64,000 nt of DNA from Bryobacterales bacterium (GTDB taxonomy: Bacteria > Acidobacteriota > Terriglobia > Bryobacterales > Bryobacteraceae): positions 1 through 64,000 of the forward strand of contig PNAJ01000115.1 in assembly GCA_003170295.1 (NCBI GenBank), given 5' to 3'. Under the pieces are notes generated by a model that made no database searches, was not told the DNA's origin, and saw only the letters and a list, made by a program, of their open reading frames with translations. The position numbers and the translations under genes were made by a program. This document shows, piece by piece, positions 40,861 through 49,379 of this stretch (position 1 is its first letter; each line of letters opens with the position of its first letter).

Positions 40861-41577
40861 ATGCCCGCCACGGCAAGTTATACGCTGGAGGATCAGGAGC
40901 GAATGGCCAGGGCGGTGAATTATTTCACCTGGCAACATCGCCTCGTCACTCGCGAGTTAGGCCAGCGTGTCATCGAAATCGGGTGCGGAATCGGCAATTT
41001 CACCCGCCTCATTCTGGATCCTCGCGAAGCCGTCCTCGCGATCGACATTGAGTCCGGCTGCATCGAGCGCTTGAAGCAACGATTCCCGGATCGACCCAAT
41101 CTTCACGCCATTACTTGCGATGTGACCGAGCCTGCGTTCGCCGAGCTGGAGTCGTTCCGGGCGGACTCCTGTCTCTGCCTTAATGTTCTGGAGCACGTCG
41201 AACGAGACGGCGAAGCCTTGGACCGCATGGCGGCGGTTCTTGCGCCAGGCGGAATCGTGATCCTTCTCGTGCCCGCCTTCCCGAGCCTCTACGGTCCCAT
41301 CGACGAACGGCTCGGCCACCGGCGCCGCTATACGCGCGCATCGATTTCGCGGCTCGCCGAGCGTACCGGACTCCGCGTCAAGACTTCGTACTACTTGAAC
41401 GCGATCGGACTCTTTGGATGGTGGGCCAACGCTCACCTCCTCAAGCGGGAGACGCAGTCGGTGGCGCAAATCGAGTTTTTCGACCGCTACGTGGTCCCCG
41501 TCGCCTCGCGCGTCGAAAATTGCGTACGTCCGCCCTTCGGCCAGTCGCTATTCGTCGTTTTAGAAAAATCACGATAG
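40861..41577 (+). CDS. Class I SAM-dependent methyltransferase
   Basis: 238 residues. SAM motif I is VIEIGCGIGNFTRLIL (37-52), followed by VLAIDIESGCIERLK (acidic residue binding ribose), LCLNVLEHVERDGEALDRMA and LAPGGIVILLVPAF. The C-terminal part (RRYTRASISRLAERTGLRVK) is the common Methyltransf_11/12 layout. Substrate unknown; a role with the neighbouring membrane paralogues (lipid or glycan modification) is possible. No ribosome site is evident. Confidence 0.88.
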   Translation: MPATASYTLEDQERMARAVNYFTWQHRLVTRELGQRVIEIGCGIGNFTRLILDPREAVLAIDIESGCIERLKQRFPDRPNLHAITCDVTEPAFAELESFRADSCLCLNVLEHVERDGEALDRMAAVLAPGGIVILLVPAFPSLYGPIDERLGHRRRYTRASISRLAERTGLRVKTSYYLNAIGLFGWWANAHLLKRETQSVAQIEFFDRYVVPVASRVENCVRPPFGQSLFVVLEKSR

Positions 41578-41607
41578 AGAAAAATCGCCACGTCGGATTG
41601 GTATCGA

Positions 41608-42750
41608 TCATGCGGTCGGACGTTTGCGATAGGCGATGTTGCCAAGGTGCGCGGCGCGGGCGGCCGCTACGGAACTTGTAATGGGAGCATTCGGAGTCTT
41701 TCGGCTGCGGGCGCAATCTAGAAAATTCTGGATGTGGTCGATGGTGCCGTCGCGCGTGGAATCGACGACAAGTGCGGGCGGAGGAAGGAGTGCGCCGGAG
41801 CGGTTGCTCCGCTCCTCGAACACCGCGTATCCGCCGCGGTTCAGGCGGAGCACGGCTTGGCTGCCGCGGAACACGATATTGCCGTCTTCAATCGAGCCGG
41901 CGAGCGAGCCGGTGTGGACGACGTTGAAACCTCTTGGATATTGATAAGTCGCGGTAATGGTGTCGGGGCATTCGAATTCGGGAAAGATGTCGCGGGTGCC
42001 GAGCGCGGCGATCGCGTCCGGAGCAGATTCGCCGGTGTACCAATGAATGACGTCGACCCAATGGCTGAACAGGTCGGTGAGATGGCCTCCGCCGAAATCC
42101 CAGAACCAGCGCCAGTTGGCGCGGCGCTGAGGATCGAAGGGTTGATCGGCAGCGGAGCCCAGGAAACTTTTCCAATCGATCGCCGCGGCGTCGGCGGGTT
42201 TGACGGTGTGACCGTATTTTTGATACCAGGACGATTGAATAAGCGGAATCGCGCCGAGGTGGCCGGAGGCGATGATCTCGCGCGCGGCGATGTAGTGCGG
42301 CCAACTACGCTGCTGATAGCCGACTTGCACGATTTGCTCTGAATCGGCTACCGCAGCGAGCAGTTTCTCGCCTTCCTCGATGGAATGGCTGACGGGTTTT
42401 TCGCAATAGACGTCTTTGCCGGCGCTGACGGCATCGATGATCATCGAGACGTGCCAGTGGTCGGGCGTGCCGATGATGACGGCATCGATATCCTTGCGGT
42501 CGAGCAGCTCGCGGTAGTCCTTAAAGGCAAGGCCCGAGGGCGCGAGCTTCTCCTTGATCTCCGCGAGGCGGGGCGCAAAGACGTCCGCGACGGCGACGAC
42601 TTGTGTGTTTTCGGCCTTGGCGGCGAGGCCGAGATCGTAAGCGCCGCGTCCACCGACGCCGATGCCGGCGAGACGAATGCGATCGTTCGCGCCTAAGATG
42701 CGGCTGGCGGAGGCCGCGGTGAGCAGGAAGGCACGCCTGTCGAGTTTCAT
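41608..42750 (-). CDS. Gfo/Idh/MocA-family oxidoreductase, Tat-exported
   Basis: 380 residues from ATG 42750. A longer frame to 42891 would overlap the divergent gene and is rejected. The N-terminus MKLDRRAFLLTAASASRILG has twin arginines and a hydrophobic core, indicating Tat export with cofactor. The NAD(P)-binding Rossmann domain has RLAGIGVGGRGAYDLG and VVAVADVF, and the family motif CEKPVS is present (DVYCEKPVSHSIEEGEKL). The C-terminal domain carries HLTDLFSHWVDVIHWY with the catalytic-type histidines. It acts on sugars or sugar derivatives; the substrate is not determinable. Confidence 0.88.
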   Translation of the reverse strand: MKLDRRAFLLTAASASRILGANDRIRLAGIGVGGRGAYDLGLAAKAENTQVVAVADVFAPRLAEIKEKLAPSGLAFKDYRELLDRKDIDAVIIGTPDHWHVSMIIDAVSAGKDVYCEKPVSHSIEEGEKLLAAVADSEQIVQVGYQQRSWPHYIAAREIIASGHLGAIPLIQSSWYQKYGHTVKPADAAAIDWKSFLGSAADQPFDPQRRANWRWFWDFGGGHLTDLFSHWVDVIHWYTGESAPDAIAALGTRDIFPEFECPDTITATYQYPRGFNVVHTGSLAGSIEDGNIVFRGSQAVLRLNRGGYAVFEERSNRSGALLPPPALVVDSTRDGTIDHIQNFLDCARSRKTPNAPITSSVAAARAAHLGNIAYRKRPTA

Positions 42751-42776
42751 CACGACAGACACCTTATCATATATGC
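42751..42776. promoter_or_regulatory. Divergent promoter gap with overlapping -10 boxes
   Basis: 26 bp between divergent starts. Plus strand TATCAT (42765-42770) ends 6 nt before the ATG, the spacing of a leaderless start. Minus strand TATGAT (42771-42766) lies 15 nt before its ATG. The two boxes share five base pairs. Confidence 0.45.
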
Positions 42777-44936
42777 ATGTTGCATCGATGGATTTTGTTT
42801 GCGCTGTGTGCGCCGTTGTTTGCCTTTCAGTCAGGGATTTTGGAGAAGCTGGGGCACTCGCATTATGGCGAGGCGTTCGATACCGGACCACGCGAGAAGC
42901 CTTGGGTGATTGAAGGAATCGGGATGGCGCATTTTCCGATCACGACGAAGAATCCGGAAGTGCAGAAGTGGTTCGATCAGGGGAACGCGCTGCTGCATTC
43001 GTTCTGGGATTTTGAGGCGGAGAGGGCATTTCGCTGGTGTTTGAAATTGGAGCCGGACAACGCGATGGCGTATTGGGGATTGGCTCGAGCAAGTTTGATC
43101 GGCAACGGCGGCGAGAAGCGGGCGCAGGATATGATTCGGGAGGCGGTGAAGCGGAAGAGTCACGCGAGCGAGCGGGAACAACTTTATATCGACGCGATGG
43201 CGGCGGAGATTTTACCCGATCCGCTGCATGAAAAGCCTGACCCGAAGCGCGGGAAGAAGATCCTGGAAACGATTTGCGTGAAATATCCGGACGATATGGA
43301 AGCTCGGGCGCTGCTGGCGTTGGAGACGATGGGGGACGACCGGTACGGTGCGGAGTTGATGATCCGCGAGATACTCGCCAAGCAGCCGGATCATCCGGCG
43401 GGGCACCATTACCGCATTCACAACTGGGATTATCACGAGCCGGAGCAGGCGCTCGCAAGCGCGCGCCGGTATGGAGAGATCGTGCCTGGAATCGGGCATG
43501 CGCTGCACATGCCGGGACATATTTACAGCATCGTGGGGATGTGGAATGAAGCCGCGATTTCGATGGACGCGGCGACGCGGCGCGAAAAACAGTACATGCA
43601 GGAGCGGATGACGTTTCCGTTTAACAACTGGAATTACGGGCACAATCTCAATTACCTCTCGTATATCCACGAGCAGTTAGGTATGGCGGATGCGGCGATA
43701 TTCGGGTCCAGACAGTTGATCGACGCGCCGCAGGATCCGCAAGGGAACGACGATGCGCCGCGCAGCACGCACTCTTATGGAATCGCGGCGCTGGCGCGGG
43801 CGTTGGTGAAATTCGAGCGATGGGACGAATTGCTCAAAGAGAACAATGTCCCGTGGCGCGATATTTTGCTCGACAAGAGAGATCGGAATTATTTCGAGGC
43901 TCGGGCATATTTGGGCAAGGGCGATTTGGAGAAAGCGGAGAAGAGCGTGGCGGCTCATGCGGCGTTGAAAAGCGAGGTGGAGAAGGACAAGCAGCTCACG
44001 GCGATTTATGAAATTGAGGTGGTGGAGTTGAAAGGGCGGACGCTGCTGGCTCGAAGGGAGACGCTCGAAGGGCTGCAATCATTGGCTGCGGCGGCTCAGA
44101 AAGAATTCGAAAATCAGCGAACGTATGCGGATCCGCCGACGTATCCGGAAGCGCTGTACAACGGTTTAGGCGAGGCGTATCTGAACACGAAGAGTCCTGT
44201 GCTGGCGGCGGAAGCATTCGAAAGAGCGTTGACATTAACGCATAACGATCTGTTTGCGTTGTCGGGATTGGTGCGGGCTTACGCGGCGGCGGGAGAAAAA
44301 GCGAAGGCGGAGGACGCGATGGCTCGGCTGCTATTCGTTACGGCGGATGCGGATAAGGGGCTCGCGATTTTTTCCCGCGCGATGGCTACTGGGATTAAGG
44401 CCACGCCTCGCGATTCTTCGCCGCGAGTGCAGCGGAATTATTTGCGGACGTCCTTGGAGAAATTTGGGCCGAACAAATGGGAGCCTTATCCGGCGCCTGC
44501 ACTCGACGTAAAGGATGCTTCGGGGAGTTGGGTGACGCTCGATCAATTTAAAGGGAAGAATGTCATTCTGATTTTTTATCTGGGCGCGGAGTGCGCGCAT
44601 TGCATGAAACAGTTGCACGATATCAGCAACAAAAAAGACGAGTGGGAGAAGCTGGATACAGTGGTGCTGGCGGTAAGCAGCGCTGCTCCGGCGAAGAATA
44701 CGGAAGCGTTGAAGGCGTTTGGGAATCTGCCGGTGCAGTTGCTATCGGACGAGCATTACGCCAACGCGCATCGCTTTCATTCGTACGACGATTTTGAGGA
44801 GATGGCATTGCATTCGACGATTTTGATCGACAAAAAGGGTCGGGTCTACTGGGCTCGCAACGGCGGCGAACCGTTTTCAGACATGGCGTATCTGGTGAAG
44901 CTGGTGGAGCGCATGAACCAGGGTGTTCTGCGCTAG
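42777..44936 (+). CDS. TPR protein with C-terminal thioredoxin-like (redoxin) domain
   Basis: 719 residues. A short signal peptide (MLHRWILFALCAPLFAFQS) is followed by helical TPR-type repeats over about 50-545 (FDQGNALLHSFWDFEAERAF, LEPDNAMAYWGLARAS, YNGLGEAYLNTKSPVLAAEAF). Residues about 575-719 form an AhpC/TSA-like domain: LDQFKGKNVILIFYLGAECAHC with C606 and C609 in CxxC, and STILIDKKGRVYW. A periplasmic redox or chaperone role is inferred. It lies 0 bp before the ABC-F gene; a shared transcript is likely. Confidence 0.85.
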   Translation: MLHRWILFALCAPLFAFQSGILEKLGHSHYGEAFDTGPREKPWVIEGIGMAHFPITTKNPEVQKWFDQGNALLHSFWDFEAERAFRWCLKLEPDNAMAYWGLARASLIGNGGEKRAQDMIREAVKRKSHASEREQLYIDAMAAEILPDPLHEKPDPKRGKKILETICVKYPDDMEARALLALETMGDDRYGAELMIREILAKQPDHPAGHHYRIHNWDYHEPEQALASARRYGEIVPGIGHALHMPGHIYSIVGMWNEAAISMDAATRREKQYMQERMTFPFNNWNYGHNLNYLSYIHEQLGMADAAIFGSRQLIDAPQDPQGNDDAPRSTHSYGIAALARALVKFERWDELLKENNVPWRDILLDKRDRNYFEARAYLGKGDLEKAEKSVAAHAALKSEVEKDKQLTAIYEIEVVELKGRTLLARRETLEGLQSLAAAAQKEFENQRTYADPPTYPEALYNGLGEAYLNTKSPVLAAEAFERALTLTHNDLFALSGLVRAYAAAGEKAKAEDAMARLLFVTADADKGLAIFSRAMATGIKATPRDSSPRVQRNYLRTSLEKFGPNKWEPYPAPALDVKDASGSWVTLDQFKGKNVILIFYLGAECAHCMKQLHDISNKKDEWEKLDTVVLAVSSAAPAKNTEALKAFGNLPVQLLSDEHYANAHRFHSYDDFEEMALHSTILIDKKGRVYWARNGGEPFSDMAYLVKLVERMNQGVLR

Positions 44937-46556
44937 ATGATTTATTTTTCGGGAATCCATAAGCAATACGGGAAGCAGTTGATATTCGTCGATGCTTCTT
45001 TTCAATTGAACCCTGGCGAGAAGGTCGGCCTGGTGGGGCCGAACGGGTCGGGGAAGACGACGCTGTTTCGAATGGTGGTGGGTGAGGAAGAGCCGGACGA
45101 GGGCGAAGTGTCGGTGCCGAAGAAGATGACGGTCGGGTATTTTCGGCAGGATGTGGAAGAAATGAAGGGGCGGTCCGTGCTGGATGAAGCGATCGCGGGC
45201 AGCGGACGCGCGGGCGATCTGCACCACGAGTTGGAAGATCTGCAAAAGGCGATGGAAGATCCGGCGCGAACGGACGAGATGGATAAGATTCTCGATCGCT
45301 TCGGCCATGTGCAGGAAGAATACGAGCATCTGGGCGGATATGCGCTCGAAGCGCAGGCACGCGAGGTGCTGCAGGGGCTCGGGTTTCAGGACGATCAGAT
45401 TGACGGCGATGTCGGGGCTTTGTCCGGTGGTTGGAAAATGCGCGTGGCATTGGCGCGAGTGCTGCTGGGGCGTCCGCAGGTTTTGCTGATGGACGAACCG
45501 ACGAACCATCTCGACATCGAATCGATTATCTGGCTGGAGCAGTTTCTCAAATCCTACGAGGGTGCGCTGTTGATGACATCGCATGATCGCGAATTCATGA
45601 ATCGCATCGTGTCGAAGATCGCGGAGATCGATCAAGGCGAGATCATCGCGTACACGGGCGATTACGATTTTTACGAACGTGAGCGAGCGATTCGCGAGAC
45701 CAATCAACAGGCGGCGTTCGCGCGGCAGCAATCGATGCTGGCGAAGGAGCAGAGATTCATCGACCGCTTTAAGACGCATGCAGCCAAGGCCGGGCAGGTG
45801 CAAAGCCGCATCAAGGCGCTGGACAAGATCGAAAAGATCGAGCTTCCGAAGAAGAGGCATATAGTGAAGTTCGATTTTCGTGTGCCGCCGCGCTCGGGCG
45901 ATCAGGTCGCGGTGATTGAAGATGTGCACAAGAGCTACGGATCGCGCGTGATCTATGACGGATTCAGCATGACCATCCGGCGCGGCGAACGGTGGGCGGT
46001 GATGGGTCGAAACGGCGCGGGAAAGACGACGCTGCTCAAAATGATCGCGGGGGCGAGCGAGCCCGATTCGGGAAGCGTAACGCTGGGCGCGAGTTTGAAT
46101 ATGGGATACTTCGCGCAGCAGTCGCTCGACGTGCTCGATCCGGATTTGACGGTGATCGAACAATTGCAGAGGGATTTTCCGCAGGATGGGCTGGGATCGC
46201 TGCGGTCGCTGGCAGGAGCATTTCAGTTTTCGGGCGACGATGTGGACAAGAAAATTCGATCGCTGTCGGGCGGCGAGAAATCGCGTCTGGCGATGGCTCG
46301 GATGCTGTACGATCCGCCGAATTTTCTGGTGCTGGACGAGCCGACCAATCACCTGGATTTAGCCACGAAGGAGATGCTGGTGGAAGCGCTCAAGGAGTTT
46401 CAAGGTACGATGATCTTCGTGTCGCACGACCGGACGTTTTTGCGAGGGCTCGCATCAAGGGTCCTGGAGTTGGGCGCGGAGCCGCATTTCTATCCGGGTT
46501 CGTATGTCGAGTATGTGCAGGCGACGGGGCACGAGGCACCGGGGATTTCGTCATGA
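44937..46556 (+). CDS. ABC-F-family ATPase (translation factor type)
   Basis: 539 residues without membrane segments. Two ATP-binding cassettes: GPNGSGKTTLFRM, LSGGWKMRVALARVLLGRP, LLMDEPTNHLDI in the first; GRNGAGKTTLLKM, LSGGEKSRLAMARML, LVLDEPTNHLDL in the second. The linker (about 240-300) is charged and helical (PtIM-like), as in ABC-F proteins that act on ribosomes. DEPTNHLD in both cassettes is the family hallmark. It starts directly after the TPR gene stop. Confidence 0.93.
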   Translation: MIYFSGIHKQYGKQLIFVDASFQLNPGEKVGLVGPNGSGKTTLFRMVVGEEEPDEGEVSVPKKMTVGYFRQDVEEMKGRSVLDEAIAGSGRAGDLHHELEDLQKAMEDPARTDEMDKILDRFGHVQEEYEHLGGYALEAQAREVLQGLGFQDDQIDGDVGALSGGWKMRVALARVLLGRPQVLLMDEPTNHLDIESIIWLEQFLKSYEGALLMTSHDREFMNRIVSKIAEIDQGEIIAYTGDYDFYERERAIRETNQQAAFARQQSMLAKEQRFIDRFKTHAAKAGQVQSRIKALDKIEKIELPKKRHIVKFDFRVPPRSGDQVAVIEDVHKSYGSRVIYDGFSMTIRRGERWAVMGRNGAGKTTLLKMIAGASEPDSGSVTLGASLNMGYFAQQSLDVLDPDLTVIEQLQRDFPQDGLGSLRSLAGAFQFSGDDVDKKIRSLSGGEKSRLAMARMLYDPPNFLVLDEPTNHLDLATKEMLVEALKEFQGTMIFVSHDRTFLRGLASRVLELGAEPHFYPGSYVEYVQATGHEAPGISS

Positions 46557-47365
46557 AGAAATTGTTGTTATTCGCGGCGTTCGCCTGCACGCTTGCGGCG
46601 CAGACCTACGAGATTTACGGAATCCATTATGCGACCATCAAAGATTTTTCAGTCGCAGGACTGGTTGCCGGCGCCGATAAAGATCGGAAGATGGATATCG
46701 CGATGTATGTGTGGCTGATCAAGGGCGGCGGCAAGAACATTCTTTTCGATTGCGGATTTTATCGCGAGAAGTTTATCAAGCGATGGAAGCCATCCGATTT
46801 TCAAAAACCGTCAGAGGCGCTTCAGAACGCGGGACTGAAGCCGGAAGACATCACGGACGTCATCATCAGCCACATCCATTGGGACCACGCCGATGGTTTC
46901 GATTTATTCCCCAAAGCGAAGATCTGGATTCAGAAAGACGAGCTCGAATACTACGCGGGCGAGGCTTGGCAATCGAAACGTACAGCGGCGGGCGATGCGG
47001 AGGATGTGCTGGGTCTTGTGAAGCTCAACACCGAGGGGCACGTTGGGTTGATCAAGGGGGATGCGCAGGAGATTATTCCTGGAATTATTTGCTACACCGG
47101 CGGTAAGCATACCTATCAATCGCAATACATTGGCGTCAAGACTTCGGCGGGGGTTGTCGTGCTGGCTAGCGACAACGTTTATCTTTACGAGAATCTCGAA
47201 AAGCATGTGCCGATTGCGGCGACACTCGATGCCGATTCGAATCTCAAGGCTCAGGATCGGATGAAACAGCTCGCCGCGAGCGAGAAGCTGATCATTCCGG
47301 GACACGATCCAGCGGTGATGAAGAATTTTCCAGAGGTTGCGCCGGGGGTGGTGCGGATCCAATAG
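46553..47365 (+). CDS. Secreted metallo-beta-lactamase-fold hydrolase (AHL-lactonase-like)
   Basis: 270 residues from ATG 46553, which overlaps the ABC-F stop as ATGA. A signal peptide (MKKLLLFAAFACTLAAQ) is followed by an MBL fold with NILFDCGF, HIHWDHADG (H107, H109, D111, H112), KHTYQSQYIGV (metal His region), LASDNVYLYENL and IIPGHDPAVMKNF. This pattern is that of the N-acyl-homoserine-lactonase-like subgroup; quorum quenching is possible but lactone activity cannot be shown here. Confidence 0.85.
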   Translation: MKKLLLFAAFACTLAAQTYEIYGIHYATIKDFSVAGLVAGADKDRKMDIAMYVWLIKGGGKNILFDCGFYREKFIKRWKPSDFQKPSEALQNAGLKPEDITDVIISHIHWDHADGFDLFPKAKIWIQKDELEYYAGEAWQSKRTAAGDAEDVLGLVKLNTEGHVGLIKGDAQEIIPGIICYTGGKHTYQSQYIGVKTSAGVVVLASDNVYLYENLEKHVPIAATLDADSNLKAQDRMKQLAASEKLIIPGHDPAVMKNFPEVAPGVVRIQ

Positions 47366-47446
47366 CAAGAAAACAAATCAATCATTAACTTGCGCTTTGG
47401 TGGGGCGGGCGGTTTCGCCTGCCAGCGCACAAATGCCCGCGCCACT

Positions 47447-48085
47447 TTAGAGGCCTGGTTTAGACGCCGCGAGGGATCTCTCGGAAGCGCGTAGGCTGGC
47501 GAGCGTCTCCTTTATCGGATCCGCGTCGAGTTTATGAGATTCGAGTTTGGCTGCGGTTGAAGCCACGAGGCTTCTCGCAGCGGCCTGATTGATCACTGGC
47601 TGGGAATTCTGCTTCACTTTGCCAACGGGTTGCAAGGAATCGGCCCACCGTCCGAAATCAGCGATCACAATGTTTATTTTTGGCCCTCTTTCAATGCGGC
47701 GAATTAATTCGCGAGTTGTTTCCAGCACGAACCGCCGGCGCTCTATGAACTGGGTGACTTTTTCCGGCACACCTGCAGTCGATCCATCCGCGAAGATCGC
47801 GGCTGTTAGATGCATGTAATCTGGCACGGCGCCAGCCGTCATGTTCGTCACCTGGATCCGCTTTTCGCCACCAGGCGGAATAGGCTCGGCGGTAATTTCA
47901 TCCTGCCACAGCGAATAGGAGCTTCCTGGATAGTTCACCAGCTCGATCAGATACCCGGTGAGTGGCTGCGTCGAAATATTCTTCACAAAGAACACGGTGC
48001 CGCCGCCGATCGGCTCGGTCCGCAGTTCGGGGAGTTGCGCGGCTGCGACCACCAAGGGCAGCAGAACAGCGCTCGAGAATTTCAT
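47447..48085 (-). CDS. Secreted protein of unknown function
   Basis: 212 residues from ATG 48085. The frame stays open to 49099 but that part is antisense to the next gene and is rejected. A signal peptide (MKFSSAVLLPLVVAAAQL) precedes a beta-rich region (GGGTVFFVKNISTQPLTGYL, GSSYSLWQDEITAEPIPPGG, IQVTNMTAGAVPDYMHLTAAI) resembling an immunoglobulin-like domain, then a helical C-terminus (RRRFVLETTRELIRRIERG). Family not recognised. A perfect TATAAT ends 6 nt before the ATG. Confidence 0.7.
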   Translation of the reverse strand: MKFSSAVLLPLVVAAAQLPELRTEPIGGGTVFFVKNISTQPLTGYLIELVNYPGSSYSLWQDEITAEPIPPGGEKRIQVTNMTAGAVPDYMHLTAAIFADGSTAGVPEKVTQFIERRRFVLETTRELIRRIERGPKINIVIADFGRWADSLQPVGKVKQNSQPVINQAAARSLVASTAAKLESHKLDADPIKETLASLRASERSLAASKPGL

Positions 48086-48103
48086 GCGTCTATTATAAGA
48101 GCT
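48086..48103. promoter_or_regulatory. 18-bp divergent gap with symmetric -10 (leaderless on both sides)
   Basis: The sequence between the two start codons contains CTATTATAAG. Plus TATTAT (48091-48096) ends 7 nt before its ATG; minus TATAAT (48097-48092) ends 6 nt before its ATG. There is no room for a ribosome site on either strand, so both transcripts should be leaderless. Confidence 0.6.
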
Positions 48104-49027
48104 ATGCGCACCATCCTTACTCTGTGCCTCGCCGGAACGTGTTTGTCCGCACAAGTGAAATTCTCCCCCGAAGACGTCGTCGCTATCAACGTCGATGGCA
48201 AGCCGTTCACTATCTTTCGTCGCGGCGACAAAAACAATAAGCCTTTTCTCGCTCCCTTGCGATCCGCTTCGGGCAAAATCGTCACGCGCGGCTTCCCAAT
48301 GGAAGACATCCCCGGTGAGAGCCGCGACCATCTGCATCATACCGGACTGTGGTTTTCCTACGACGATGTGAATGGGGTCAAGTTTTGGGAGAACGATCCC
48401 TCCTACACCAAACCGAACATGGGGCGCATTGTCGTCACGCACACCGAATGGAAAGACGGCGACAAATCCGGCATTCTCACGGCGGTCATGGAGTGGCGCG
48501 ATCCCAAGGGCAAAGTCCTGCTGGTTGAGAATCGCGACATGATCTTCTACAGCGATCCGAAGCTGCGAATCATCGATTTTCATATCACGCTCACTGCGGC
48601 GCAGGAGGTCACGATCGGCGACACCAAGGAGGGCGCCTTCGCGATTCGCCTTCACGATAGCTTTACGGAGCGCAGGGGCGGCAAGATGGTCGACGCCAAC
48701 GGCAGAACCGGCATGATCAATGTGTGGGGCAAGCGTTCGAATTGGGTCGACTACACTGCGGTCGTCGATGGGGAGCGGCTGGGCGTGGCAATTTTCGATC
48801 ATCCGCAAAACCCGCATTACCCCACGTATTGGCACGCGCGAGATTACGGATTGTTCTCTCTGAATCCGTTTGGCCAAAACTCGTTCGATGAAAATAAGGA
48901 GGAGAACAAAACGAAGTTGGCGAGCGGCCAGAAGCTGGCGTTCCGGTGGAGGGTCGTGATTCACCCCGGGGACGCTGTGACCGGCGGAGTAGAGGACCTG
49001 TATAAAGCGTACGTAGCCGCGCGTTGA
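48104..49027 (+). CDS. PmoA-like (DUF6807) secreted protein
   Basis: 307 residues from ATG 48104. Signal MRTILTLCLAGTCLSAQ. HLHHTGLWFSYDDVNGVKFW, MGRIVVTHTEW, DPKLRIIDFHITLTA, KEGAFAIRLHDSFTE, PQNPHYPTYWHARDYGLFSLNPFG and WRVVIHPGD are the conserved blocks of the PmoA-like family common in Planctomycetota and Acidobacteriota. Function unproven; a glycan-related role is often suspected. Conserved His/Asp residues are intact. Confidence 0.88.
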   Translation: MRTILTLCLAGTCLSAQVKFSPEDVVAINVDGKPFTIFRRGDKNNKPFLAPLRSASGKIVTRGFPMEDIPGESRDHLHHTGLWFSYDDVNGVKFWENDPSYTKPNMGRIVVTHTEWKDGDKSGILTAVMEWRDPKGKVLLVENRDMIFYSDPKLRIIDFHITLTAAQEVTIGDTKEGAFAIRLHDSFTERRGGKMVDANGRTGMINVWGKRSNWVDYTAVVDGERLGVAIFDHPQNPHYPTYWHARDYGLFSLNPFGQNSFDENKEENKTKLASGQKLAFRWRVVIHPGDAVTGGVEDLYKAYVAAR

Positions 49028-49379
49028 TCGTTTCACTATGCGAAATTGAGTCGCCAGCAACAAACCGTACCCAATTCTCTTATCGAAGGCGTCGCCCAAT
49101 AGCAGATCACTCGGGTAGGATTCGGCAGCCCTGAGGACATCCCAGCAAATTTAAGTTATTTATTATCTTATATTTAAATAACGCGACGAAAAAAGAATAT
49201 TGGTCGTTCGATCACCCTCCAAGTTTGTCTCTCGCGACCATCATTGTCCTGGTTTTTGCGGCCTAGAATGAGGCTCGCTCCAAGAGATTTATTTGACAGG
49301 TTTCACGAAACCCTTTAGTATTTTCAACAGCCGTTTTCAATTGAACCTGTAGCAAAGTTTGCTTTTTCAGGGGGTAGCT
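49028..49379. other. Intergenic region upstream of the TonB receptor
   Basis: 352 bases without a gene. It contains an AT-rich inverted repeat GTTATTTA(12 nt)TAAATAAC at 49155-49182, a candidate operator or promoter. The ribosome site GGGGGTAG lies 5-12 nt before ATG 49380. No other structure was recognised. Confidence 0.55.
49155..49182. promoter_or_regulatory. AT-rich inverted repeat upstream of the TonB receptor
   Basis: Perfect 8-bp arms GTTATTTA/TAAATAAC separated by 12 AT-rich bases. Its symmetry and position (198 bp before the start) suit a regulator-binding site. Confidence 0.35.

Noticed and set aside
44877..46352. Minus-strand open frame of 491 codons
   Set aside because: Antisense to the TPR gene's end and the ABC-F gene, which has unmistakable motifs.
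45992..46552. N-terminal extension of the MBL gene at 46553
   Set aside because: It overlaps the ABC-F gene in another frame; the ATG at 46553 begins a signal peptide and is coupled to the ABC-F stop.
48086..49099. Apparent N-terminal extension of the minus-strand gene at 47447, giving a 550-aa frame
   Set aside because: It is antisense to the clear PmoA-like gene; the true start with signal peptide and -10 box is at 48085.
49028..49379. Possible riboswitch upstream of the TonB receptor
   Set aside because: No cobalamin-box or other known aptamer consensus found; only an AT-rich inverted repeat.
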